Positions 19,127-27,413 of a stretch of DNA of 64,000 bases are shown here, one piece after another. The stretch lies in contig NZ_CAKZHV010000058.1 of the NCBI RefSeq assembly GCF_936927845.1, forward strand, positions 1 through 64,000. Reading direction: 5' to 3'. Origin of the DNA: an uncultured Sphingomonas sp. (GTDB lineage Bacteria > Pseudomonadota > Alphaproteobacteria > Sphingomonadales > Sphingomonadaceae). How positions within the stretch are numbered: the first letter of the stretch is position 1; the number at the start of each line of letters is the position of its first letter. Below the pieces are notes generated by a model that saw only the letters and a program-made list of their open reading frames with translations, was not told where the DNA came from and did no database searches. The position numbers were made by a program, and so were the translations under genes.

Positions 19127-19668
19127 GCGCCATGCGCCGCCAGTTCCCGCTCCTGTCGCTGCTCGTGCTGGCTGCCCCCGTGGCCGCGCAGAGCAAGCAC
19201 AACACCAACGCACCGATCGATTTCGGCGCCGACCAGATCGAGTTGCAGGACAAGGCGAACCGCGCGGTGCTGACCGGCAACGTCGCGGTGAAACAGGCCG
19301 AGATGACGCTGAACGCGGCGCGGATGAACGTCGCCTACACCGGACAGGTGATCGACGGGAACCCGCAGGTGTCGAGGCTCGACGCGTCGGGCGGGGTCAC
19401 GGTGCGTCGCCCAGACCAGACCGCGCGCGGGCAATATGCGATCTACGACCTCAATCGCCGCGTCATCACGATGCTGGGCGCGGTCAGGCTGACGCAGGGG
19501 CCGAATACGGTCAATGGCGCGCGGCTGACGATCAACCTCGACACCGGGCGCGCGGTGATCGACGGATCGGCGGTGCGCGGCGGCAGCGGCAGCGGTGCGG
19601 CGGGCAACGTGCAGCAAGCGCCGACCGGCCGTGTGACGGGGACGTTCTCGGTTCCGAAACGAAGCTGA
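19123..19668 (+). CDS. lptA: LPS export periplasmic protein LptA (OstA-like N-terminal domain)
   Basis: 181 residues with a signal peptide (MSAMRRQFPLLSLLVLAAPV then AAQS). The mature part is an OstA/LptA beta-jellyroll: PIDFGADQIELQDKANRAVL, GNVAVKQAEMTLNAARM, and VTVRRPDQTARGQYAIYDL. LptA polymers span the periplasm and carry LPS to LptDE. It overlaps lptC by four bases. The lptB gene that usually follows is absent here; the next gene is a convergent M23 peptidase. Confidence 0.87.
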   Translation: MSAMRRQFPLLSLLVLAAPVAAQSKHNTNAPIDFGADQIELQDKANRAVLTGNVAVKQAEMTLNAARMNVAYTGQVIDGNPQVSRLDASGGVTVRRPDQTARGQYAIYDLNRRVITMLGAVRLTQGPNTVNGARLTINLDTGRAVIDGSAVRGGSGSGAAGNVQQAPTGRVTGTFSVPKRS

Positions 19669-19761
19669 AGACGACTACGTCGTTCCTTACGCGACCAAGG
19701 GCTACTGAATAGGTCGATGGGGTACGGCAACGCGCCGCCTTTGACGGCTCTACCCACCCCC

Positions 19762-19786
19762 AGCCCCTCCCTTGCAGGAGGGGAGC
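19762..19786. terminator. Hairpin between convergent lptA and M23 genes
   Basis: CCCCTCC (19764-19770) and GGAGGGG (19777-19783) form a stem with loop CTTGCA. It lies 14 bases beyond the M23 stop on the minus strand and about 100 bases after lptA, so it may end both transcripts. Similar C-rich/G-rich hairpins recur between genes in sphingomonads. Confidence 0.5.
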
Positions 19787-19796
19787 TTGTTGTGCG

Positions 19797-21293
19797 TCAG
19801 CGGACCGGGGCCACCAACAGGCGGGCGAGTTTCGCCTTCAACCCGCGCAGCGTGTCGCCCGACACGGTCTGCACGCTCGACAGCGAGATCGAGCGCGGAT
19901 TGACGGCCACGCCGTTGCGCCACACTTCCCAGTGCAGGTGCGGACCCGTCGACATGCCGGTCGACCCGACATAGCCGATCACCTGACCGCGCGCGACGCG
20001 GGTGCCGGGCGACACCGCGATCCGGCTCATATGGCCGTAACCCGAGGCATAGCCGCCGGCATGCGCGAGCTTGACGAAATTGCCGTAGCCGCCGCTGCGT
20101 CCCGCGAACGAGACGACGCCGTCGATCGCGGCGTAGATCGGGCTGCCGTAGGGAGCGCCGATGTCCAGCCCCTTGTGCATCCGCATGAAGCCGAGCAGCG
20201 GGTGCATGCGGTAGCCGAAGGTCGAGGTGACGCGCCCCGCGACGGGCATCCCCATGAAGCCGCGCCGCTCGACCTGACCCGCCGGGTCCATGAAGCTGCC
20301 GCCTTCACCCTGTTGGTCGCCCCAGCGGACGAGTTGCAGACGGCGGTGGCCGGCGGCGTCGGCGAGCCCGGCGTATTGCAGTTGCCCGACCTCGACCTCG
20401 CCGGTGGCGGCGCGCGCCTGATCCGCCACGATGTCGAACGTGTCGGCGGCACCGACGTCGCCGATCGGCATGCGCGCGGCGACCGCCTTGATATACGCTT
20501 CGACCACGCGCGCCGGTACGCCCGCGGCGCGCATCGAGCGGTAGAGACTGTCACCCACCAGCCCGCGGACGCGCAGCGGCGCCCGGTCGATGCTGATCGG
20601 TTGGCGGTCGAGCAGCAGGTCGTCGCCCGCGCGGTTGACCGCGAGGTTCAGGTCGAATCCGGCGCGAAACGACAGCTTCTCGACCGGGCGGGGTTGCAGC
20701 CGCGACGGTCGGCGCCCCATCGTCAGCGACAGGATCGTGCCGGGCTTGAGCTGGTCGAGCGATACTGCGCCGGCGACCAGCGTCGCGACGCGCGCCGCCT
20801 CGTTCATCCCGACACCGGCGCGTTGCAGCGCGTGGCCGAGCGTATCGCCGTCGCCCAGCGTGACGGTCAGGTCGATCTGCGGCCGCTCGGGCGTTTCGGC
20901 CAGATGGCGGACGAGGCCCGAGGCGGCCATGCGACGTCCGGTGGTGGCGCCGAGCCCCAAGGGCGCGATCGCTTGCGTGCGGGTTTCCTCCAGCGCCGCG
21001 CCGGTGACGACCGGGGCGGCGTAGCCGAGCACGGGCGGGATGCCGGGGCGCGTCATCCACGCCGCGGCGATCAGAGCGGCGCAGGTCGCGGCACCGCGCC
21101 ACCAGGTGCGGCTGCCGATGTTCTGGCCGAGATCGGGCACCCAGTCGGTCCGGTAAGCGGCGTCGCGCAGACGATCGAGCAGCGGCGCTTCGCCGAGCGG
21201 TATCGTCGGAGCGGCAGCGGGCACGAGCGCGCGCATCCGCGCCGATCCCGCGGCACCCGCCAGTTCCAGCCCTTGCTGTTCACGCAGAAACAA
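19797..21293 (-). CDS. M23 family metallopeptidase (LysM-like/OapA region plus peptidase)
   Basis: A murein endopeptidase of the LytM/NlpD class. The C-terminal M23 domain has HKGLDIGAPYGSPIYAAIDG (zinc His and Asp), SGYGHMSRI and GPHLHWEVW. One TM segment (WWRGAATCAALIAAAWM) near the N-terminus anchors it, with a periplasmic region containing a LysM-like repeat (GDTLGHALQRAGV). I place the start at a TTG (21293, reading MFLREQQGLELAG, 498 residues) from memory of relatives; an in-frame start at 21518 would give 573 residues and would run against the helicase gene's first codon on the other strand. Confidence 0.88.
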   Translation of the reverse strand: MFLREQQGLELAGAAGSARMRALVPAAAPTIPLGEAPLLDRLRDAAYRTDWVPDLGQNIGSRTWWRGAATCAALIAAAWMTRPGIPPVLGYAAPVVTGAALEETRTQAIAPLGLGATTGRRMAASGLVRHLAETPERPQIDLTVTLGDGDTLGHALQRAGVGMNEAARVATLVAGAVSLDQLKPGTILSLTMGRRPSRLQPRPVEKLSFRAGFDLNLAVNRAGDDLLLDRQPISIDRAPLRVRGLVGDSLYRSMRAAGVPARVVEAYIKAVAARMPIGDVGAADTFDIVADQARAATGEVEVGQLQYAGLADAAGHRRLQLVRWGDQQGEGGSFMDPAGQVERRGFMGMPVAGRVTSTFGYRMHPLLGFMRMHKGLDIGAPYGSPIYAAIDGVVSFAGRSGGYGNFVKLAHAGGYASGYGHMSRIAVSPGTRVARGQVIGYVGSTGMSTGPHLHWEVWRNGVAVNPRSISLSSVQTVSGDTLRGLKAKLARLLVAPVR

Positions 21294-21517
21294 AACGGCG
21301 TCCCCGCCCCGATTGACACCCGACACGATTGACAGGCGTGCGCCGCATCCCCCCGGCACCTGGGTCGCCGCGTTGTGGACGCGAGACCCTAAAGTCAAAT
21401 TAACCGCGCGGCGCCGGCGTATTCTTCGCGACCGGACGCCCGCCGCGCGCGACGAAGCCGCGCGACCCGAAGGAAGTGATTGCATCCCCCCGCGCGCGAC
21501 CCGATGTAGGGCGGGCA

Positions 21518-24118
21518 ATGAGTGCGCGTGACAACGCCCGAGTGACGGCAGTGTTGGGCCCGACCAACACCGGCAAGACCCATCTCGCGATCGAGCGGAT
21601 GTGCGCGCATTCGAGCGGCTGCATCGGCTTTCCGCTGCGGCTGCTGGCGCGCGAGGTGTACGACCGCGTCGTCGCGATCAAGGGCAAGGACCGTGTCGCG
21701 CTGGTGACGGGCGAGGAACGGATCGTTCCCAAGGACGCGCGCTGGTTCCTGTGCACCGTGGAGAGCATGCCACTGCCGCGGTCGGGCCAGAGCAGCCGCT
21801 CGACCGATCAGCTTGACCGCGATTTCGCGTTCGTTGCGATCGACGAGGCGCAACTGGGAGCCGGTCCCGAGCGCGGGCACGTCTTTACCGACCGGCTGCT
21901 GCGCGCACGCGGGCGCGAAGAGACGATGATCCTGGGCTCGGAGGCGCTGCGCCCGGTGCTGCGCAACCTGATCCCCGGCATCGAGATTGTCGAGCGGCCG
22001 CGCTTCTCGACGCTCTCCTATGGTGCTGCAAAGAAATTGTCGCGCCTGCCTAGGCGGTCGGCGGTGGTCGCCTTCTCCGCCGAGGAAGTGTACGCAACCG
22101 CGGAGATGCTTCGGCGCCTGCGCGGCGGCGCGGCGGTGGTGATGGGCGCGCTGTCCCCGCGCACGCGCAACGCGCAGGTGCAGATGTTCCAGGCGGGCGA
22201 GGTCGATTACCTGGTCGCGACCGACGCGATCGGCATGGGGTTGAACCTCGACGTCGGTCACGTCGCCTTCGCGGGGCTGCACAAGTTCGACGGACGCAGG
22301 CGGCGGCGGCTGACCGTCGCGGAAATGGCGCAGATCGCGGGGCGCGCGGGGCGGCACCAGCGCGACGGCACGTTCGGCGCGCTGACCGAGGAAGGCGACG
22401 AGGCGTTCCTGCCCGAAGAGATACAGGCGATCGAGGGGCATCGCTTCCCCAGACTTGATTGGTTGTACTGGCGCGAGGGCGAGCCCGACCTGCGCAGCAT
22501 CGACGCGCTGATCGCCAGCCTGTCAAGGAAGCCCGAGATGCCGGGTGGCACCGTGACGATGCTGCGCCCCGCGCCCGAGGCGCTGGACCTCAAGGTATTG
22601 AAGCGGCTGGCCGACGATCCGGCGGTGCGCGTTGCGGCCGACGGGCGTTCGGGTGAAGGTCGGGGCCGCGGCAATGTCGCGCGACTGTGGGCGGCGTGCG
22701 GTATACCCGATTTCGCCAAGCTGGGGCTCGACCCGCACGCGCGCTTCGTCGGTCGCGTGTTCAACTATCTGGCGCAAGGGCACATCCCGCACCAATGGTT
22801 CGCCGACGAGGTCGCGCGGCTCGACCGCACCGACGGCGATGTCGAGACGATCGCGGGGCGGATCGCGGCGATCCGCAGCTGGACCTACATCGCGCAGCGC
22901 CCCGACTGGCTCGCCGACCCGCAAACCTGGGCGGCGCGCGCGCTGGAGGTCGAGGAACGATTGTCCGACGCGCTCCACGCGAGCCTGACCCAGCGGTTCG
23001 TCGACAAGCGCACCACCGCTTTGATGCGCAAGATCGGTAGCGGTGCGGGCGAATTGCCGGTCGAGATCGGTGCGGAGGGCGAGGTGACGATCGACGCGCA
23101 CGCGATCGGGCGATTGGACGGCTTCCGCTTTACGGTCGCGCCCGAAGCGCGCGCCGCCGACAAGCGCCTGCTGCTCGCCACCGCCGAGAAAAGGCTCGGC
23201 ACCGAGCGACGCCGGCGTGCCGAAGCGCTGATCGCCGGCGACGACGACGCGTTCGCGCTGGGCGAGGATGGCGCGATCACCGCGAACGGCGTCGAGCTGG
23301 CGCGGCTGGCGCGTGGGCCTTCGCTGGCGCGGCCGACGGTGGTGCTCGACCCCGCGCTCGCCTGCCTCGACGCCGGCTTACGCGAGCGGGTCGCGGCCAG
23401 GGTGCGCGACTGGGTGACCGCGAGCATCGCCCGTCGGCTGCCCGCACTCGCCAAGCTGTCGGAGGCGACGCGCGCGGCGGAGGCCGGGCCGGCGCTCCGC
23501 AGCATCGCGGGGGCGTTGGAGGCGGGCGCGGGCGTTACGCCGCGCGCGCCGCTCGCCGCCTCGCTCGACGCGCTCGATGGTGGTGCGCGCCACTGGCTCA
23601 GGCGCGCAGGCGTCACGATCGGCGCGCTCGACCTGTTCGATCCGCGGCTGCTCAAGCCGAATGCGCGACCGTGGCGGCAGGCGCTGATCGCGGCGGCGCA
23701 TGGCGCGGCCCCCCCTGCCCCGCCCGCGGGCGCGACCGTGCTGCCGCGCGGCACGCCCGGCGCGATGCTGGGCATGGGGTATCGGCCGCTGGGCGCGCAG
23801 GCGGTGCGGATCGACCTGGTCGAGCGGATCGCGCGTGCGGCGCACGACGCGCGCGGGGCGAGCGAGGGCGGCGCGCGCGGGGCGTTCGCGCCCGACCCGG
23901 CGCTCGCGACCTCAATGGGGTTGGAGCCCGAGACGCTGGCGCGGTTGATGGCGGAACTGGGCTTTCGCGCCGCCGGTCCGCGCGGCGCGGCGGCGGAGGA
24001 TGGTCCCCCGCGTTACGTCTGGCGCGGGCGACCGCGCCCGAAACCCACGCCCAGCGTGGTGCCCGCGCGGCCCGGCAATGCCTTTGCCGGCCTCGGCGAC
24101 CTGATGCGCGTGCATTGA
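21518..24118 (+). CDS. Suv3-like ATP-dependent RNA/DNA helicase
   Basis: An 866-residue SF2 helicase. Motif I is GPTNTGKT (residues 14-21), a form characteristic of mitochondrial Suv3. Motif II is DEAQ (109-112), and motif VI lies in QIAGRAGRHQRDGTFG. The C-terminal 450 residues include a Suv3-type C-terminal region and a low-complexity Ala/Arg-rich tail. Suv3 works with an RNase in the mitochondrial degradosome; in bacteria the role is not established. It overlaps the S4-domain gene by one base (TGATG), which suggests a joint role with RNA. Confidence 0.88.
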   Translation: MSARDNARVTAVLGPTNTGKTHLAIERMCAHSSGCIGFPLRLLAREVYDRVVAIKGKDRVALVTGEERIVPKDARWFLCTVESMPLPRSGQSSRSTDQLDRDFAFVAIDEAQLGAGPERGHVFTDRLLRARGREETMILGSEALRPVLRNLIPGIEIVERPRFSTLSYGAAKKLSRLPRRSAVVAFSAEEVYATAEMLRRLRGGAAVVMGALSPRTRNAQVQMFQAGEVDYLVATDAIGMGLNLDVGHVAFAGLHKFDGRRRRRLTVAEMAQIAGRAGRHQRDGTFGALTEEGDEAFLPEEIQAIEGHRFPRLDWLYWREGEPDLRSIDALIASLSRKPEMPGGTVTMLRPAPEALDLKVLKRLADDPAVRVAADGRSGEGRGRGNVARLWAACGIPDFAKLGLDPHARFVGRVFNYLAQGHIPHQWFADEVARLDRTDGDVETIAGRIAAIRSWTYIAQRPDWLADPQTWAARALEVEERLSDALHASLTQRFVDKRTTALMRKIGSGAGELPVEIGAEGEVTIDAHAIGRLDGFRFTVAPEARAADKRLLLATAEKRLGTERRRRAEALIAGDDDAFALGEDGAITANGVELARLARGPSLARPTVVLDPALACLDAGLRERVAARVRDWVTASIARRLPALAKLSEATRAAEAGPALRSIAGALEAGAGVTPRAPLAASLDALDGGARHWLRRAGVTIGALDLFDPRLLKPNARPWRQALIAAAHGAAPPAPPAGATVLPRGTPGAMLGMGYRPLGAQAVRIDLVERIARAAHDARGASEGGARGAFAPDPALATSMGLEPETLARLMAELGFRAAGPRGAAAEDGPPRYVWRGRPRPKPTPSVVPARPGNAFAGLGDLMRVH

Positions 24119-24483
24119 TGCCGGGTGTCGTTGCCGCGGGCAGCACGACGATGCGGCTCGATCGATTCCTGTGGTTCACGCGGCTGACCAAGACGCGCAG
24201 CGTCGCGGCGGCGCTCGCCTCGGCGGGACGGCTGCGGATCGACGGACGGCTGATCGACCGCGCGCACGCCGCGGTGCGCGTCGGCAACATCCTGACCTTC
24301 GCGCATCACGATCGCGTGCTGGTGGTGCGGGTGGAGGCATTGCCGCACCGGCGCGGACCGGCACCGGAGGCGCGCGCGTGCTATCAGGAACTGACCGCAG
24401 GCGCGTCGGTTGATGGCGTCGGGTCGGTTGATGGTTCGGGCGCGCCCGGTGCGAACAACTCGCAGGAAAGCCTGGATGATTGA
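24118..24483 (+). CDS. S4-domain RNA-binding protein (Hsp15-like)
   Basis: 121 residues with an S4 domain: MRLDRFLWFTRLTKTRSVAA, then GRLRIDGRLIDRAHAAVRVG and a basic C-terminus. Hsp15 of E. coli rescues stalled 50S subunits that carry peptidyl-tRNA. The ATG at 24118 overlaps the helicase stop; an internal ATG at 24151 matches the usual start of Hsp15-like proteins. The tail (GVGSVDGSGAPGANNSQ) is disordered. Confidence 0.87.
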   Translation: MPGVVAAGSTTMRLDRFLWFTRLTKTRSVAAALASAGRLRIDGRLIDRAHAAVRVGNILTFAHHDRVLVVRVEALPHRRGPAPEARACYQELTAGASVDGVGSVDGSGAPGANNSQESLDD

Positions 24484-24564
24484 CGCTTCCGTGCGCCCGG
24501 CATAGCAGCGGCCCAAATCGCGAACACCGACACGTACACGGCCGAGTTACCGAGGAACGCTTAC

Positions 24565-24906
24565 ATGACCTACGTCGTCACCGACGCCTGCATCCGCTGC
24601 AAGTACATGGACTGCGTCGAGGTGTGCCCGGTGGATTGTTTCTACGAGGGCGAGAACATGCTCGTCATCAATCCCAGCGAGTGCATCGACTGCGGCGTGT
24701 GCGAGCCCGAGTGCCCGGCCGAGGCGATCCTGCCCGATACCGAGAACGGGCTGGAACAGTGGCTGGAGCTGAACACCACCTTCTCCGCGCAATGGCCCAA
24801 CGTCACGCGCAAGCTCGACCAGACCCCGCCCGACGCCGACGAGCACAAGGGTGAAGAGGGCAAGTACGACAAATATTTTTCGGCCGAGCCCGGCAAGGGC
24901 GACTGA
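24565..24906 (+). CDS. fdxA: Seven-iron/eight-iron ferredoxin
   Basis: A 113-residue soluble ferredoxin of the FdxA class with one 3Fe-4S and one 4Fe-4S cluster. Cluster cysteines are visible at 9, 12, 17, 21 and 25 (ACIRCKYMDCVEVCPVDC) and at 40, 43, 46 and 50 (ECIDCGVCEPECPAEA). It carries electrons at low potential. The adjacent carD gene downstream is a conserved neighbour in this group. Confidence 0.95.
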   Translation: MTYVVTDACIRCKYMDCVEVCPVDCFYEGENMLVINPSECIDCGVCEPECPAEAILPDTENGLEQWLELNTTFSAQWPNVTRKLDQTPPDADEHKGEEGKYDKYFSAEPGKGD

Positions 24907-24915
24907 GCGACTGTT

Positions 24916-24997
24916 CGTCACCCCGGACCTAATCCGGGGACCCGCTCCGATCCACGCGGGACAAGAAGCGGGATCCCGGGTCGAGCCCGGGATGACG
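24916..24997. repeat. REP-like palindromic element
   Basis: An 82-bp element bounded by inverted CGTCA(C)CCC and GGGATGACG. Inside are two stems: CCCCGGA-cctaa-TCCGGGG and ATCCCGGG-tcgag-CCCGGGAT. It lies just downstream of fdxA and may act as a terminator or mRNA stabiliser. Shorter, more decayed relatives are at 44302-44330 and 59100-59165. Confidence 0.75.
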
Positions 24998-25056
24998 TAG
25001 CAGGTAATACCAGAACGTTCACGGGCTCCCAGCTCCGCGTCGACGGCCGATGCCGC

Positions 25057-25075
25057 ACGTCAGCAGCACTGACGT
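25057..25075. promoter_or_regulatory. Inverted repeat upstream of carD
   Basis: ACGTCAG-cagca-CTGACGT is a perfect 7-bp dyad nine bases upstream of the candidate carD -35 box. Its position suggests an operator; the protein that would bind is unknown. Confidence 0.35.
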
Positions 25076-25083
25076 AAGCAGGC

Positions 25084-25112
25084 TGGAAACAAACAAATAA
25101 TCGTGCTATATA
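25084..25112 (+). promoter_or_regulatory. Candidate sigma-70 type promoter of carD
   Basis: TGGAAA (25084-25089), a 17-base spacer, then TATATA (25107-25112), in a locally AT-rich patch that stands out from the surroundings. It would give a leader of about 135 bases before the carD ATG at 25255. The -35 box matches consensus poorly. Confidence 0.4.
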
Positions 25113-25254
25113 CTGCCGGGACGGGCGCTTTCCTGCCGCGCCCGACGGAGATCAACCTACCCCCGCCCCATGCCAATCGACCGACGCAGGTGTTTCCGCA
25201 CCGGACCGGCGAGGCGTGGGTAGCAGGCGGGGCCTAGAATTGGAAAGATCGTCA

Positions 25255-25788
25255 ATGGCTGCCAAGGCTCTGCACTTCGATGTCGGCGATTACGTCGTTT
25301 ACCCCAAGCATGGCGTGGGTCGCGTGATCGAGCTGCAGAAATCGGAGATCGCGGGCATCGCGCTCGAACTCTACGTGCTGCGGTTCGAGAAGGAGCGCAT
25401 GACGCTGCGCGTGCCGACCAACAAGGCCGAGAGCGTCGGCATGCGCAAGCTGTCGAGCGACAAGACGATGCGCGAGGCGATGGAAACGCTGAAGGGCAAG
25501 CCCAAGGTCAAGCGCACGATGTGGTCGCGTCGCGCGCAGGAATATGAGGCGAAGATCAACTCGGGCGACTTGGCCTCGATTGCCGAGGTGGTGCGCGACC
25601 TGTTCCGCGCCGAGGACCAGCCCGAGCAGAGCTATTCCGAGCGGCAAATCTTCGAGGGCGCGTGCAGCCGCCTCGCGCGCGAGCTCGCCGCGATGGAGCA
25701 GATCGACGAGCCGGCGGCGCAGGAGAAGATTCTCGACATCCTGCGCAAGGCCGCAGCGATCTACAACAAGGACAAGCAGCCCGCCTGA
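25255..25788 (+). CDS. carD: CarD family transcriptional regulator
   Basis: 177 residues. The N-terminal RNA-polymerase-interacting domain (Tudor-like) reads FDVGDYVVYPKHGVGRVIEL, followed by a helical C-terminal DNA-binding domain with KRTMWSRRAQEYEAKINSGD. CarD binds the beta subunit and stabilises open complexes at rRNA and other promoters. Start 25255 (MAAKALHF) fits the family. The gene has an unusually long 348-base upstream gap, which suggests separate regulation from fdxA. Confidence 0.94.
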   Translation: MAAKALHFDVGDYVVYPKHGVGRVIELQKSEIAGIALELYVLRFEKERMTLRVPTNKAESVGMRKLSSDKTMREAMETLKGKPKVKRTMWSRRAQEYEAKINSGDLASIAEVVRDLFRAEDQPEQSYSERQIFEGACSRLARELAAMEQIDEPAAQEKILDILRKAAAIYNKDKQPA

Positions 25789-25798
25789 GCTGTTCAGC

Positions 25799-25831
25799 TA
25801 CATCTGTAAACATTGCCTGTTTACAGATGTA
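25799..25831. promoter_or_regulatory. Paired BlaI/CopY-type operator boxes in a 13-bp perfect dyad
   Basis: Two 13-base arms (25799-25811 and 25819-25831) are perfect inverted copies around a 7-base spacer. Each arm holds its own TACA-NN-TGTA dyad: TACATCTGTA (25799-25808) and TACAGATGTA (25822-25831), 23 bp centre to centre. TACANNTGTA is the known recognition core of BlaI/MecI/CopY winged-helix repressors. The site lies 47 bases before the first DUF2807 gene. It could instead be a terminator of carD, but there is no T tract. Confidence 0.6.
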
Positions 25832-25877
25832 ATCAAAAGAGCGTATCGCCGGCTCCGGTTCAACGGAGTTACCTGCG

Positions 25878-26600
25878 ATGCGCTCTTTGTCGTTTCTAGC
25901 CTTGCCCGTTCTCGCCGCGCTCACCCTGACGCTTCCGGCCGAACGCGCCGGGGCGGCTGCCGGTGGCTTCGCGGTCGATTACGCAATCCGCGACTTCTCG
26001 CGTCTGGCGCTCGGTACGGGTGCGCAGATGCAGGTGCGCGTCGGCCCGAGCTGGTCGATCCACGCTGACGGCCCCGCCGCAGTGCTGGCCACGATGCGCG
26101 TCGAGCGCGAGGGCGACACGCTCAAGATCGCGCGGCGCGATCCGCGCGCCAAGGGCGACCCTGCGCTGGAACGGCAGGTGCGCTTCACCGTGACGATGCC
26201 CAGCCTGTCCGCCGCGACGCTCGGCGGCAGCGGCGCGATCACCATCGACCGCGTGTCGGGGCCGCATTTCAGCGCGGCGGTCGGCGGCCAGGGCGCGATC
26301 ACGATCGATGCGCTCGCCACCGATGCGGCCGAGGTATCGATCGGCGGCACCGGCCGCGTCGCCGCGGGCGGGCGCGTGCGCGATCTGAAGGTCTCGATCG
26401 GTGGTGCGGGTACCTTGCGCGCGCCGGCGCTTCATGCCGCGCACGCCGAGGTATCGGTGGCAGGTTCGGGCAGCGTGCTCGCCAGCGTCGAGGGCGACGC
26501 GCGGGTGTCGAGCGTCGGCCGCGGCACGATCGACCTCGGTCCTCGCGCACGCTGCGACGTGTCGAAGATGGGCAGCGCGCTGATCCGCTGCGGCGCTTGA
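25878..26600 (+). CDS. DUF2807 (GIN-domain) exported protein 1
   Basis: A 240-residue protein with a signal peptide (MRSLSFLALPVLAALTLTLP, cut near AERAGA). The rest is a DUF2807 right-handed beta-helix-like domain built of about 18-residue rungs with GGSGAITID, GGQGAITID, GGTGRVAAG, GGAGTLRAP and GSGSVLAS. A C-terminal Cys pair (RARCD and LIRCGA) is shared with the next genes and may cap the fold. Function unknown; the protein should be periplasmic. It is the first gene after the operator pair at 25799-25831. Confidence 0.85.
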   Translation: MRSLSFLALPVLAALTLTLPAERAGAAAGGFAVDYAIRDFSRLALGTGAQMQVRVGPSWSIHADGPAAVLATMRVEREGDTLKIARRDPRAKGDPALERQVRFTVTMPSLSAATLGGSGAITIDRVSGPHFSAAVGGQGAITIDALATDAAEVSIGGTGRVAAGGRVRDLKVSIGGAGTLRAPALHAAHAEVSVAGSGSVLASVEGDARVSSVGRGTIDLGPRARCDVSKMGSALIRCGA

Positions 26601-26649
26601 TCTCACCTCTGCCGTGTATCAATACGGCAACACAGTTGGAGGATGTGTC

Positions 26650-27372
26650 ATGCGCTATTTCGCTCTCGCCTTGCTGATCCCGGTTGCCGCCTGCGGCATG
26701 GCCGCCACTTATGCCTCGGGCAATCAGGAGGGCATCGCGCCCGAGGGGACGGGGGCGAGCCGCAGCTACGCCGCGCGCGACTTCACCCGCGTGTCGCTCG
26801 CCGGGCCGGACAATGTCGAGGTGCGCGTCGGACCCTATTCGGTCCGGGCCGAGGGTGATCCGGCGCTGCTCGACCGGTTGGTGATCCAGCGCGACGGCAA
26901 CAGCCTGCGCGTCGGGCGCCGCAACAGAATGAGCTGGAGCAAGGGCAGCGTGCGCGTGATCGTCACTATGCCGCGGATCGAGGAAGCCGCGATCGCCGGG
27001 TCGGGCGACCTGCGCGTTGCGCGCGCCGAGGGTGCGCGCTTCCGCGGTGCGATCAGCGGATCGGGCAATCTGGCGGTCGACGACATGCGCGCGGGTGAGG
27101 TCGAGTTCGGCATCTCGGGCTCGGGAGACGTGACCGCTGCCGGGCAGGCGCAAGCGCTGACGGTGCGGATCGCAGGGTCGGGCGACGTACAGGCACGCGG
27201 GCTGAGCGCGACGCGCGCGACCGTCTCGGTTGCAGGGTCGGGCGACGTCAGCGCGACCGTGCGCGGACCCGCCGACGTGCGGCTGGCGGGATCGGGCGAC
27301 ATCGATCTTGGCCCGGACGCGCGCTGCACCACGCGTAAGAGCGGATCGGGCACGGTGCGCTGCCACGCTTGA
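26650..27372 (+). CDS. DUF2807 (GIN-domain) lipoprotein 2
   Basis: A 240-residue paralogue of the preceding gene. Its signal peptide ends in a lipobox (IPVAACGM), so the mature protein should be lipid-anchored at Cys17. The beta rungs are very regular, with SGSG or AGSG at each turn: AIAGSGDLRVA, AISGSGNLAV, GISGSGDVTA, RIAGSGDVQA, SVAGSGDVSA and RLAGSGDIDL. It ends with the same Cys pair (DARCT, VRCHA). GGAGG lies just before the ATG at 26650. Confidence 0.87.
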   Translation: MRYFALALLIPVAACGMAATYASGNQEGIAPEGTGASRSYAARDFTRVSLAGPDNVEVRVGPYSVRAEGDPALLDRLVIQRDGNSLRVGRRNRMSWSKGSVRVIVTMPRIEEAAIAGSGDLRVARAEGARFRGAISGSGNLAVDDMRAGEVEFGISGSGDVTAAGQAQALTVRIAGSGDVQARGLSATRATVSVAGSGDVSATVRGPADVRLAGSGDIDLGPDARCTTRKSGSGTVRCHA

Positions 27373-27413
27373 GGCGGCTTGCCCGCGCGGCGACGGGGTG
27401 CAAGGCTGGTGCA

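Noticed and set aside
19932..21332. Open frame of 466 codons on the plus strand
   Set aside because: Antisense to the M23 peptidase; no family features.
25799..25831. Simple terminator of carD
   Set aside because: The 13-bp stem starts 10 bases after the carD stop and could fold, but it has no T tract and both arms are internal dyads with the TACANNTGTA core, so an operator is more likely. It remains possible.
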